Of a stretch of DNA of 55,311 bases, positions 16,720-25,489 are shown piece after piece. Source of the DNA: JBHGBB01 sp041946755 (lineage in GTDB: Bacteria; UBP4; UBA4092; JAOAEQ01); assembly GCA_041946755.1 (NCBI GenBank), contig JBHGBB010000001.1, positions 1 through 55,311 on the forward strand, in the 5' to 3' direction. The notes below the pieces were generated by a model. That model did not search any database and had not been told where the DNA came from. It worked only from the letters and a program-made list of their open reading frames with translations. Made by a program: the position numbers and the translations under genes. Position 1 is the first letter of the stretch. Each line of letters begins with the position of its first letter.

Positions 16720-17844
16720 CTAGTCACTTAATTTTAACGCTTTATCGCGCGGGATATAATCCAGTCCGAAAGTATCGGCCACCGCTTTAATCGTCAGTTT
16801 ACCATTAATCATATTGAGCCCTTTAAGTAACGCTTGATCATCAAGCATGGCCTGTTTATATCTTTTATTCGCCAGCGCTAACATATAGGGGATGGTCGAG
16901 TTCGATAAGGCAAAGGTTGAAGTCCGCGGTACCGCACCCGGCATATTCGCGACACAATAATGGATTACTCCATTAACAATATATGTCGGATCAGCATGCG
17001 TTGTCGGATGGCAGGTTTCGATACATCCGCCCTGGTCGACTGAAACATCGACAATAACCGCACCTTGTTTCATCGAGTTTACCATCTGTTTAGTTACCAA
17101 TACCGGCGCTTTCGCTCCGGGGATAAGCACCGCTCCGATTAAGATATCCGCATGTTTAACTGCCACCCGCAGATTATGCGAATTCGAATGCAGGGTAACC
17201 ACATTTTTCGGCATAATATCTTCCAAATACCGGAGCCGGTCGATGTTGATGTCGAGAATAGTCACATTAGCACCTAATCCGGCAGCGATTTTCGCCGCAC
17301 TTTTTCCGACCACACCACCACCGATAATAATCACTTCTGCCGGTGCTACCCCGGGAACACCGCTTAATAATAGGCCGCGACCGCTAAACGGTTTCTCCAG
17401 ATATTTGGCTCCTTCAACCACTGCCAATCGACCGGCAACTTCACTCATCGGGGTTAGTAAGGGTAAGGTTCCGTCAGGAAGCTGAATGGTTTCATAGGCA
17501 ACGGCAACAATTTTTCGGGCGAGTACCGATTCGGTTAATTCCCGGCTGGAAGCGAAATGGAAATAGGTAAATACTACTTGACCCGGCTGTAGTAACGGAT
17601 ATTCTGATGCTAACGGCTCTTTAACCTTAACAATCAAATCCGCTTTTTCGAATATCGCTTTCGGTGTAACCAATATTTTCGCGCCGGCTTTTTCATATTC
17701 GGCATCCGGGATAGCGCTCGCTAACCCGGCATCTTTCTGAACAAAGACTTTATGGCCTCCAGCGACTAACGCTTCTACTCCGGCAGGGATCATTCCAACT
17801 CGAAACTCATTATTTTTAATTTCTTTCGGAATTCCGACTATCAT
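16720..17844 (-). CDS. ald: Alanine dehydrogenase
   Basis: This 374-residue NAD-dependent enzyme interconverts alanine and pyruvate plus ammonia. It begins 'IVGIPKEIKNNEFRVGMIPAGV', keeps substrate Lys in 'IVKVKEPLASEYPLL', His in 'YFHFASS', the NAD fold 'EVIIIGGGVVGKSAAKIAAGLGA' and 'VIVDVSVDQGGCIET'. The length is normal for Ald. It stands alone between repeats. The ribosome site is AGGAGG just upstream of ATG 17844. Confidence 0.95.
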   Translation of the reverse strand: MIVGIPKEIKNNEFRVGMIPAGVEALVAGGHKVFVQKDAGLASAIPDAEYEKAGAKILVTPKAIFEKADLIVKVKEPLASEYPLLQPGQVVFTYFHFASSRELTESVLARKIVAVAYETIQLPDGTLPLLTPMSEVAGRLAVVEGAKYLEKPFSGRGLLLSGVPGVAPAEVIIIGGGVVGKSAAKIAAGLGANVTILDINIDRLRYLEDIMPKNVVTLHSNSHNLRVAVKHADILIGAVLIPGAKAPVLVTKQMVNSMKQGAVIVDVSVDQGGCIETCHPTTHADPTYIVNGVIHYCVANMPGAVPRTSTFALSNSTIPYMLALANKRYKQAMLDDQALLKGLNMINGKLTIKAVADTFGLDYIPRDKALKLSD

Positions 17845-18079
17845 ACCTTTCCTCCTAGAAGATGATTTTTGATATTGAGAATAGCAATTATCGTGGATTA
17901 TTTATCCTCGGATTAAATATTCCGCGGTAATCACTTTCCCAAAATACTCTATAGGTTAACCGATAATGGAGTTAACCGTCAACCCAAAATGAAAATGACT
18001 GGTACCCATTGCGAGATTGACCGAAAATACGGTAAGATATCAGCCAAAATAGCCATTTCCATTGATATATAGATATATT

Positions 18080-18916
18080 ATGCGAAGGCTTACCGTTATT
18101 TTTCTGATTATCTTCGTTGTTATCACTGCCTATTCGCTGTCTGCTGCGAAGGATTATACCGTTTTCGATATTGTCGGCGATAGCATTTCAGCCGGAGTCA
18201 ATCCCGATTATAGCGGAGATTATGGCTGGGTACAAATGCTGTTTGGATTAGGTACTACCGGTTCCCCACCGAAATCGAATACCATCTATACCCTATGGTC
18301 AAATATCACGGTGTATAATAGCGCCCGGTCCGGGTCGACTGCTATCCAATGGTCAGCCGATTATAGTTCCTGGTTAACCGGGGTCAAGAACCATCATCCG
18401 GAGTTGGTAGTAGTCTATATCGGCGGCAATGATTTCTTGGCATATAGCGCTGCCGGGCCGATTACTGATACCGAATTCAATATCTATCGGAATAACTTGA
18501 GAACCATCATCGATGCCTTGCATAATAATACCCCGAATCCGGATATTATTCTGGTTAACTATTATGATTTATTCGATGGATATAGCAGAAATCTGCCTAG
18601 CGCATTTTCTACTTATACCTCGTTATCGGATATCGTTATTCGCGGGAATCAGGTGATTGAAGAGGTAGCTATTGAAAAAGGATGTTCGCTGGTAACGGTA
18701 TATCCCAACTTTATGCATCATTGCTATGGGGTAGATTTGATTCCCGGTGATACTCAGCATTTATCTCCTGACTTCGTTAAACGACCATTGCTTTCCAATT
18801 TCGATATCCATCCGAATACCAATGGGCATAATCAAATCTACAATAATGTTTACGCGCAGTTGGTTACCTTAAAGAATGCAACAACTTCAGTCGACCACTG
18901 GATGTTGTATCACTAA
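18080..18916 (+). CDS. Secreted SGNH/GDSL hydrolase
   Basis: This 278-residue protein has a signal peptide (RRLTV, hydrophobic run to about residue 25, LSAA-KD). All SGNH blocks are present: nucleophile Ser in 'DIVGDSISAG', Gly in 'ARSGSTA', Asn in 'VYIGGNDFLAY' and the Asp/His pair in 'FDIHPNTNGH'. Such enzymes remove acetyl or other ester groups from carbohydrates or lipids. A 757-residue carbohydrate-active-like gene follows 30 bases downstream, suggesting joint work on a decorated glycan. A TTG six codons upstream of the ATG at 18080 is less likely to be the start. Confidence 0.85.
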   Translation: MRRLTVIFLIIFVVITAYSLSAAKDYTVFDIVGDSISAGVNPDYSGDYGWVQMLFGLGTTGSPPKSNTIYTLWSNITVYNSARSGSTAIQWSADYSSWLTGVKNHHPELVVVYIGGNDFLAYSAAGPITDTEFNIYRNNLRTIIDALHNNTPNPDIILVNYYDLFDGYSRNLPSAFSTYTSLSDIVIRGNQVIEEVAIEKGCSLVTVYPNFMHHCYGVDLIPGDTQHLSPDFVKRPLLSNFDIHPNTNGHNQIYNNVYAQLVTLKNATTSVDHWMLYH

Positions 18917-18946
18917 AATCTTATCTATATATCGAGGTAATGAACT

Positions 18947-21220
18947 ATGAACGTGCTACCGACCGGCCCTTTAAAGAACAAACGGGATATTCGCACCTAT
19001 TTTAAAGATATGCAGCGGTGGAAGTTCGATGTCGCCTATGCAGGATACTATGCCTTCCCCTGGAAAGATACCGTTGGTAAATTCAAACCGTTCTATCAGG
19101 GTTTCGCAAAACAAGCGCATCAGCTGAAAATGAATGCGGTGATGCAGATTCAATCGACCGTAGCTTTCCTCGATGATGTCCCGTTAACCGAAGCGCAGTT
19201 GTATACCGATAACACCCCCCATCTATATACCCATTTCGCTGAATGGGGTAAAAAGAATTTCTTCGGCTCTTATGCTTCAGAAATCTGGCTGGAATACCTG
19301 ATGAAGTTAACCAAACTGTTTGTCCAGGAGTATAAGTATGACTGGATTGTGTTCGAAGAGCCGATGTATATTGTCGATATTCCGGGGACCAAAGACCGGT
19401 TCTATGAAGTATTCAAACAGCGATATCCGAACATCCCTTATCCTACCAAACATCTGGAAACAGTGGGCTATGTAAAAGTCCAGGAGCTGAAACAGGAATT
19501 GCAGCTGCGGTTCTATGACCGGCTGACCGCTTATGCGAAGAAAATCGGGGCGAAGAAAGTCGGGATCATGCCCTGGTTCTTTTCGCCTACTAACGAGAAT
19601 ACCCCGGCAGAAACCTTCCATACCGCTTGCAGTAACGGCCGGATGCTGATGCTGCCGAACCTGGATTTTGTAGTCGTCCGCATGCAGCCGGATAATATCT
19701 TAGCGGATGCGATGCTGAATACTTCCGGGGAAGCCTTACCCCGGCTGTATTATCTGGAGACCTTAGCGCATACGGTAGGCAAACCGGTGGTAGTAGTCGA
19801 TAATCCGACCAACGAGCATCCGACTCCCCAATATCCGAATGAACGGTTGATTCCTTTAGATTACTTCACCCGATGCACCTTAGCGTTAACCGCAGCCGCT
19901 CCGAATGGCATCACCCGGCATTGGTATGGCAAGAATTATAAACAGGAAGAACCGCAGATGGGGTTATATACCGCGGTGAACGAGTTTCTCCCTCGGTTAG
20001 GGTATCCGGAATCAGCGTTTGCGTTTGTTTATAGCCATCGGGCGAATTGGCATACCCTACCCTTGAAACCATTTGAGGTATGGAAGAACTATTGGCATCT
20101 CATGCGGGCGCTATTATACGATTATAAGTTCCCGACTCATACCTTTTATGCGGAATCGATAGGAGAATGTTTAGCCCGGAATCCGCAGGTTAAGGTATTA
20201 ATATTCAATGAATATTTCCCGTTAACCAAAGAAGAAACCGCGTTAGTCGATAAATGGTGGACTGAGAAACCGAACCGGATGCTGATTTATTTCGGGTCCG
20301 GTAATGGCTATTCTGCTGATAGCGATCGGAAAGGATGGAATCGGGATATATTAGATTCGCCTTGTATCTTAAAGCTGTTTGGCATCGAATCGCCGACTGA
20401 GACCAAGACCGAATTAGGGATATCTAGGTTCATCGAGTCGGAGATAACCGATTTTGGGATAGATTTAACCTTTACCGGCACCAATTATACCCAGGATGCG
20501 TTCTGGGGGAAAGAACTGAATATCGCTACCCCTCAGGTAGCGAAAGTTAAAACCAAAGAGCATGAATCGATAGAAACCTTTTATACCGGGAACGGCAACC
20601 TGCCTCTAGTCACTATGCGAACCAATAAACTGGGGAATCAAGCCCTGTTTATCGGATTAAGCTTATTATGGGAACGAGGGTTACCGCCGTTACGGGAAGT
20701 TATCCGGTATGCGAATAACCAGCTAAACCTGCATCGGTGGGTCACCAATCCGACCCAAGGGATATTATGGACCCGGAATAAATGGAATTATCTGGTGATG
20801 TCGAATCTGGATATCGACCCCGGCATGGCAACGATTCAACTGCCGAACCAAGGGAAACTATGGGAGGTTCGGGAGCATCGGTTTATGGTAGAAGAGACGC
20901 AGCGGAGCGAAAATATCCAGAAGACCCATATCGATATCCCGGGATATAGTTTCCGGATATTCCGGTTTGTTGATGCTGACGACCAGCTAATCGATATTTC
21001 CGGGATGATAACGATACAAGACCTGAGTTATACTGCTAAACAGCTTAAACTAAAACTGATGGCGAAAGACCCGATTTCGATAACTTTAAAATCTATGCCG
21101 GTTAAGGTTTGGGTGAATAAGAAACCTACCCGGCCGAAGGTAGAGAAAAAAGAACCGGTAGTTGAATTACACATTAAATGCCCGGTCGGTGAGAACGAGT
21201 TGGAATTGAAGTGGAAGTAG
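18947..21220 (+). CDS. Large cytoplasmic protein with TIM-barrel glycosidase-like architecture, unassigned
   Basis: This 757-residue protein has no signal peptide. GAGGTAAT precedes ATG 18947. Residues 1-330 look like a beta/alpha barrel ('FDVAYAGYYAFPWKD', 'YKYDWIVFEEPMYIVD' with paired Glu 137/138, 'KKVGIMPWFF', 'LDFVVVRMQPDN'). Residues about 370-530 resemble the Rossmann-like trimerisation domain of GH42 beta-galactosidases ('VKVLIFNEYFPLTKEETALVDKWW', 'LIYFGSGNGY'). The end is beta-rich. I do not recognise a family. The barrel-plus-amidotransferase-fold layout suggests a glycoside hydrolase, and Glu137/138 could be catalytic, but this is inference. The stop codon lies in a repeat. Confidence 0.55.
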   Translation: MNVLPTGPLKNKRDIRTYFKDMQRWKFDVAYAGYYAFPWKDTVGKFKPFYQGFAKQAHQLKMNAVMQIQSTVAFLDDVPLTEAQLYTDNTPHLYTHFAEWGKKNFFGSYASEIWLEYLMKLTKLFVQEYKYDWIVFEEPMYIVDIPGTKDRFYEVFKQRYPNIPYPTKHLETVGYVKVQELKQELQLRFYDRLTAYAKKIGAKKVGIMPWFFSPTNENTPAETFHTACSNGRMLMLPNLDFVVVRMQPDNILADAMLNTSGEALPRLYYLETLAHTVGKPVVVVDNPTNEHPTPQYPNERLIPLDYFTRCTLALTAAAPNGITRHWYGKNYKQEEPQMGLYTAVNEFLPRLGYPESAFAFVYSHRANWHTLPLKPFEVWKNYWHLMRALLYDYKFPTHTFYAESIGECLARNPQVKVLIFNEYFPLTKEETALVDKWWTEKPNRMLIYFGSGNGYSADSDRKGWNRDILDSPCILKLFGIESPTETKTELGISRFIESEITDFGIDLTFTGTNYTQDAFWGKELNIATPQVAKVKTKEHESIETFYTGNGNLPLVTMRTNKLGNQALFIGLSLLWERGLPPLREVIRYANNQLNLHRWVTNPTQGILWTRNKWNYLVMSNLDIDPGMATIQLPNQGKLWEVREHRFMVEETQRSENIQKTHIDIPGYSFRIFRFVDADDQLIDISGMITIQDLSYTAKQLKLKLMAKDPISITLKSMPVKVWVNKKPTRPKVEKKEPVVELHIKCPVGENELELKWK

Positions 21221-21274
21221 GGGCGAGTCACTGACTCGCCCGCTACATCGGGCGACCCCATGGGTCGCCCCTAC
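21217..21274. repeat. GTAGGGGCGA palindromic element (family F copy 1)
   Basis: Outer arms GTAGGGGCGA/TCGCCCCTAC enclose GAGTCACTGACTC and CGACCCCATGGGTCG hairpins. The TAG at 21218-21220 is the stop codon of the preceding gene. A second copy is at 38534-38596. Confidence 0.75.
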
Positions 21275-21280
21275 CATAAT

Positions 21281-21420
21281 AAAAGCAAGTTTGCTATTAG
21301 CAAACTTGCTTTATAGACACCTCTTTTAAATAAGAAAAAGCAGATTTTCTAATAGAAAATCTGCTTTTTTATTGAGTGCTAAATCCTAGCTATATTCCTG
21401 AATTGGCTAGAGTTAAGATT
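21281..21420. repeat. 140-bp direct repeat with two hairpins (family G copy 1)
   Basis: It aligns without gaps to 22931-23070. Hairpin 1 (21282-21312) reads AAAGCAAGTTTGC..., and hairpin 2 (21335-21370) has a 17-bp stem ending in six T. It sits immediately 3' of the DinD-like gene and can terminate it. Confidence 0.8.
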
Positions 21421-21443
21421 CGTTATTTTGGGCAACCGGAAAT

Positions 21444-22289
21444 TTATTTCTTAATTTGTTTTCTTTGAGTTATCGGAGGCAGATAATTTTCTCCGGTTAC
21501 TACGCTCTTACCGGTTTTCTGTTCCAGTTCAATTCGCGCTTTTTTAGCGATAGTGCCGCCTTTTTTCCCCGCGTCGGTATTTTCTGACATACCGGTAGCC
21601 TCGACACTTTCAGCAATCTGGCGGGTAGACAATTCCGCTAACGCAGTGAAAATTAATTCCGCTTCACTCATATGGTCTCGAAGATTCTGGGTTTTGAGTC
21701 CTTTCATATCCTTATGCTGTTTAACCGAAACCCCACTCCATTCCTGATGAATGATATTGGTTAGAATCGCATATTCCTCTTCCCCTTGAATCGCATGCTC
21801 TTTCCAATAATCGGTAAGTTTATTCCGGGTTTCCTGACCCATCATCCGCTGCTGAATCCATTTATCGCTTCTGCCATGCTGTTGCCAATATAATCGAGCG
21901 CGGTCGAGAGACCGGGCGGGATCGCTCATATCCTGGATGCGTTCATATCCTACTTTGGCTAACCAGAGTTTGATCGGTTCAGCTTTCGGACTGGGTACTG
22001 ATTGGATGAGACGTAATAGCGTTTCGGGATTGGCAGCATCAGTTACCCGCATTTTCCCATCTTCAGCCATCATTTTCAACTGGTGACAATTTGTCACCGT
22101 TTGACTGCCTTCCTTTTTAAGTCGTTCTTTTAACTTATTCCAATATTTCCGCGCAGTTTGATAATCCGGCTGCTGAATCAAAGCGGCGATTATATCCACT
22201 ACTGAAAAATACCACTGCTCTGATTTCTCGTCATATACTCGACGAATTTTATAACCTTCAAAGACTGCTAATGCTCGGTTATCATTCAT
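21444..22289 (-). CDS. Bro-N/DinD-like protein (phage antirepressor or damage-inducible family)
   Basis: This 281-residue protein opens with a Bro-N-like stretch ('ALAVFEGYKIRRVYDEKSEQWYFSVVDI', 'YWNKLKERLKKEG'), followed by 'NPETLLRLIQSVPSPKAEPIKLWLAKVGYERI'. The C-terminal half ('EYAILTNIIHQEWSG', 'KGLKTQNLRDHMSEAELIFTALAE', 'KKGGTIAKKARIELEQKTGK') resembles Escherichia coli DinD. Known relatives are prophage antirepressors or SOS-linked accessory proteins, with DinD inhibiting RecA in vitro. It lies beside an AIPR defence gene and between two 140-bp direct repeats, an accessory context. Function here is not established. Confidence 0.75.
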   Translation of the reverse strand: MNDNRALAVFEGYKIRRVYDEKSEQWYFSVVDIIAALIQQPDYQTARKYWNKLKERLKKEGSQTVTNCHQLKMMAEDGKMRVTDAANPETLLRLIQSVPSPKAEPIKLWLAKVGYERIQDMSDPARSLDRARLYWQQHGRSDKWIQQRMMGQETRNKLTDYWKEHAIQGEEEYAILTNIIHQEWSGVSVKQHKDMKGLKTQNLRDHMSEAELIFTALAELSTRQIAESVEATGMSENTDAGKKGGTIAKKARIELEQKTGKSVVTGENYLPPITQRKQIKK

Positions 22290-22404
22290 ATTCGCCTCGA
22301 TTAAGAAGTAGTAGTTTCAGTCGATTACAATTTGTAACCGACTCAATTCACTAATACATTATACTATAAATTATTATACTATGGAATAGCTGAATATAAG
22401 ATTT

Positions 22405-22438
22405 CCACGAAAGCACGAAAGATAAAAGACACGAAAGC
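22405..22438. repeat. CACGAAA word repeat, left arm only (split copy R1)
   Basis: TTCCACGAAAGCACGAAAG plus a further ACACGAAAG. The complementary right arm is at 22832-22867, on the other side of the small zinc-ribbon gene. Confidence 0.65.
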
Positions 22439-22471
22439 CAAGAATATCCAAAACCATTGAATTATATTTGG

Positions 22472-22786
22472 TTATTTAAGTCTTGCCCCGCAATGATTGC
22501 AATAGCTATTAATCCATGTTTGACATATTACAGGTATATTCTCTACATATAAGGTTACATAGAGACTTTTAGAACAATTCGGGCATTTTAACTTAAATAG
22601 ACCAAATCCTATATATAAATTAAACACTGCATACCCAAGCATAAAATAATCTAAGAGATTGTTAAATAGGTAGGAAACTACTAGGAAGTAGGGGATACCC
22701 CCTATTAAAACAGCAATGGTTTTTAGCCAATGTTTCCGAATCTTGGGACGCAACTGATTAAATTGGTCTCGGCAATCTTTTTCCAT
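22472..22786 (-). CDS. Small membrane protein with C-terminal zinc ribbon
   Basis: This 104-residue protein has two hydrophobic helices (about 23-43 and 46-66), then a cysteine-pair ribbon: 'CPNC' followed about 25 residues on by 'CNHC'. The pairs probably bind zinc on the cytoplasmic side. I do not recognise a family. The gene is enclosed by the two arms of a CACGAAA inverted repeat, about 470 bp in all, which makes it look like a passenger inside a small element. It lies between the DinD-like and AIPR genes. Confidence 0.6.
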   Translation of the reverse strand: MEKDCRDQFNQLRPKIRKHWLKTIAVLIGGIPYFLVVSYLFNNLLDYFMLGYAVFNLYIGFGLFKLKCPNCSKSLYVTLYVENIPVICQTWINSYCNHCGARLK

Positions 22787-22831
22787 TTTAGGTATACTTT
22801 ACCATAAAACCATGAATGAATTAAATGATGG

Positions 22832-22867
22832 TTCTTTTTGTGGTTTACATATTTCGTGGTTTCGTCT
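22832..22867. repeat. CACGAAA word repeat, right arm (split copy R1)
   Basis: TTTTTGTGGTTT...TTTCGTGGTTTCG is the degenerate complement of the arm at 22405-22438. Confidence 0.55.
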
Positions 22868-22882
22868 GCCAGACCATTATGG

Positions 22883-22910
22883 TGTCATTCCCGCGAAGGC
22901 GGGAATCCAG
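22883..22910. repeat. REP-like element GTCATTCCCGCG...CGGGAATCCAG
   Basis: ATTCCCGC and GCGGGAAT pair around GAAG. This word is known from the intergenic spaces of many unrelated bacteria as a REP-type palindrome. Confidence 0.75.
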
Positions 22911-22930
22911 TTTTCGAGTCTTGAGCCGAT

Positions 22931-23070
22931 CAAAGCAAGTTTGCTATTAGCAAACTTGATTTATAGACACCTCTTTTAAACCAGAAAAAGCAAGTTCGCC
23001 TTAGACGAACTTGCTTTTTTATTGAGTGCTAAATCCTACATATATCCCTGAATTGGCTAAAGTTAAGATA
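22931..23070. repeat. 140-bp direct repeat with two hairpins (family G copy 2)
   Basis: Colinear with 21281-21420 (exact offset 1650). Hairpin 1 is nearly identical. Hairpin 2 (22985-23020, AAGTTCG/CGAACTT) differs from copy 1 (GATTTTC/GAAAATC) at several positions in both arms but keeps pairing. Confidence 0.8.
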
Positions 23071-23363
23071 TATTATTGATGATTTTCCGACTAGCGCCTT
23101 TATTTCAGTTGGCAATTATTGTCTACAGTTCAACCTCTTTTTCGGGATTTATTAGTGACATTTTGTCACCGGTGCAAGTCCGGCTTCGGGAGTATGTTCT
23201 AAAATGGAACATGCTAAATTTTTCTTTAATTAATAAGAATTATAAAAAAATACAAACTGGTTTTGATTTTTTAATATTAAGAAGAGAATCTCTTTACGGA
23301 TAATACTAGAGTTGTATATAACTTGAATTAATGAAGATATATCAACCAATATTCGCCCGCATT
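23071..23363. other. Intergenic stretch downstream of the AIPR gene, no gene recognised
   Basis: About 290 bases, AT-rich at the right. It contains GTGACATTTTGTCAC (a short hairpin) and a GGTGCAAGTCCGGC word. A 75-codon ORF at 23076 has no ribosome site and looks random. Confidence 0.4.
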
Positions 23364-25070
23364 TTAGGCAATTCCTGATTTCAGGGCATTCTTCAATGTA
23401 TCAACAAATACTTGATTGCGATAGAGACGTTTTGGTTTGAAGTTACCCTTTGACTGTTCAATATTAATAATAGTCCAAATACGATCAAGTTCAGCATTTG
23501 TGATAGTCTTATGGCTAATTCCAATAAGGACATCTCGGAAATAATCAGGTGTTCCTGAGACAATAGAGACCCATATAAAAGCAAAAAGACATCGATAATC
23601 AGTAGCAAATTTTTTTGATTGACTCCATGCAATACGCTTTGTGACTAAAGAATGCTCCATATGCTTAACAATATTGAGAACCGCTAGATAGATTCGGATG
23701 TCCATATGTGTGTCAAATAGTAGGTTATATTCTTTGTCGATACGCATGAACTTTGTTTTCATTTTAGCTGCTCGTGCTGGATTTTTTAACACAAGTGCCA
23801 TTATGCAACTAGCAAGATAAGAAGGAGAAATTATTCGATGCGTCGGGCGTCCTTGATTCTTGTGATAATTCTTACGTCTGTCGTAAAACCAATTGTCTCT
23901 AATTAAAATCTCTTCGATATCTCTCTGAATCTTTTCTGTTGCTCTAAGTGATGATAGTTCGACGCCAGTTTGATAATTGGTCGCCTTAATAATTCGATCT
24001 CGGACTTCGGGGTTTTGTGTAACAATTATCTTCACTAGCACTGCGCGATCATCATTATCATTAGGATGACTAATAAAGCGCCTATAGATAGTTTCCGTTG
24101 TCTGAAGACCATTAACAATCTGAATATTCTCAAGACTGATCTCTTTACCAGCAACGTTAGCCGCTGTTGCAATAATCGTAACACCGTTGTTCAACCACCA
24201 GAAATCACATTGATCAATTCGATTGGCATTAGCTAACGTCTGTTCGATATCTTCGTTTACCGGAACAGTACCAAGGTAGTCACGAACATTGGATTCAAAT
24301 AGATATGTGCGAAGAGCACCTTGGTCATCAGTGATAAACTTATGATAGTCAGGTAGAGTTGTCAGAATAATATAGTTGGTCTTGGCACGTGAAACATAGT
24401 TTTCAATAAAGGTTAACCGTAGTGTTCGGACACGCTGCTTGCGTGATAAATTTAGTAGTTCAGTAGCCCCAATAAACTGAAAATGGGTAACGCAATCACT
24501 AAAGAGTTCGTGCACTTGCTCTTCGATCAATCTAGCACGACCAATCACATTATCCGCAATTGAATTAGCATCACCTCTCGATACGTAAATAAATGTGAAA
24601 TGTAACGAGGGCTGACGAGCGGATAGTTCTCTGTATGCATCACAAAATAGCTGTCTTTGTTCAATCAAATCGTCATTGTATTCAGATGAAAACGAATCTG
24701 GCTTGCGTGAGAGATCAAATAATTCTGGTAGTGAAGCAAAGAGATTATTGAGTGGTACTTGCCGAAATGTAGTCTCATGTTTGCAAGTTATTATGATTAC
24801 TTCAACACTTGGGTGTTTGCGAACCATATCTTCTGTTGGCACTTCGGAGAGTGCTAGCCCGTCGAGGAAAACATAAAAACCATCTATCCCGCCATCGTCG
24901 CTTCCGTCTACCCAACCCTGTTCAATCTCGTCGTAGGACACGTCATGGTCTTTAAGCAGATTTTCGAAAGCGAACAGTTCAAATACCTCACTGATATTGG
25001 TAAGTTCTGGATATTCCGGTTTCTTTTTTTCTAAGAGTGCATCAAGAAGAATCAAATCATTCTTTGCCAT
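23364..25070 (-). CDS. AIPR family protein, predicted phage-defence nuclease (abortive infection)
   Basis: This 568-residue protein starts at ATG 25070. The N-terminal part carries a restriction-nuclease-like core: 'DDGGIDGFYVFLDG' (Asp63) followed by 'VEVIIITCKHET' (Lys97), matching the PD-(D/E)xK layout. The middle has the AIPR hallmark: 'LRTYLFESNVRDYLG', 'FWWLNNGVTIIA' and 'ENIQIVNGLQTTETIYRRF'. AIPR proteins are found in abortive-infection and other defence settings. No methyltransferase, helicase or cognate partner is adjacent, so it may act alone. CCGG words, common in neighbouring genes, are nearly absent here, which fits recent acquisition. Confidence 0.85.
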   Translation of the reverse strand: MAKNDLILLDALLEKKKPEYPELTNISEVFELFAFENLLKDHDVSYDEIEQGWVDGSDDGGIDGFYVFLDGLALSEVPTEDMVRKHPSVEVIIITCKHETTFRQVPLNNLFASLPELFDLSRKPDSFSSEYNDDLIEQRQLFCDAYRELSARQPSLHFTFIYVSRGDANSIADNVIGRARLIEEQVHELFSDCVTHFQFIGATELLNLSRKQRVRTLRLTFIENYVSRAKTNYIILTTLPDYHKFITDDQGALRTYLFESNVRDYLGTVPVNEDIEQTLANANRIDQCDFWWLNNGVTIIATAANVAGKEISLENIQIVNGLQTTETIYRRFISHPNDNDDRAVLVKIIVTQNPEVRDRIIKATNYQTGVELSSLRATEKIQRDIEEILIRDNWFYDRRKNYHKNQGRPTHRIISPSYLASCIMALVLKNPARAAKMKTKFMRIDKEYNLLFDTHMDIRIYLAVLNIVKHMEHSLVTKRIAWSQSKKFATDYRCLFAFIWVSIVSGTPDYFRDVLIGISHKTITNAELDRIWTIINIEQSKGNFKPKRLYRNQVFVDTLKNALKSGIA

Positions 25071-25427
25071 GTTTAATTTCCACCTATTAAGCGTTTCGTT
25101 TTTTAGCGTTAGATAGAGAAACTTATCATCTGCTGGCGTTCTATACCGTCTTCTTTTCGTGTAATAAACTTATTAGGAGACTCCCCTACTTTTTCATGGA
25201 TGACATCATCATCAATTTCAAGATTATAGTATGGATATAAAAGATATTGCAACTTATTTTTTTTGAATTTAATAAAATAGAAAAATAGAATTATACTTCA
25301 TTAAGAAATATTAATTTACCTTTAATCTCAATTAGTGTCTAATTTTCATAAGGTTTTATAGACTCGATTGGGTATGCAAGTTGTCTGATAATGGTTCGGT
25401 AAAAAATCAAATTTAGAGCGGAGAGGA

Positions 25428-25454
25428 ACCAGAGCGGGTCAGACCCGCTCTGGT
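25428..25454. repeat. 27-base near-perfect palindrome ahead of the 25490 gene
   Basis: Arms ACCAGAGCGGGTC and GACCCGCTCTGGT pair around one A. It lies in the about 420-base gap between AIPR and the next gene, 36 bases before that gene's ATG. I see no other feature in 25071-25427, which is AT-rich. Confidence 0.75.
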
Positions 25455-25489
25455 ATTTATTCGCCATCAAATTTATTTAAGGAGCGATT

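Noticed and set aside
23160..23195. GGTGCAAGTCCGGC word, resembling pieces of group II introns or a cobalamin riboswitch
   Set aside because: Only one short word matches; the surrounding conserved elements are absent.
23076..23303. 75-codon plus-strand ORF downstream of AIPR
   Set aside because: No ribosome site; it overlaps the end of a structured repeat and has a random-looking composition.
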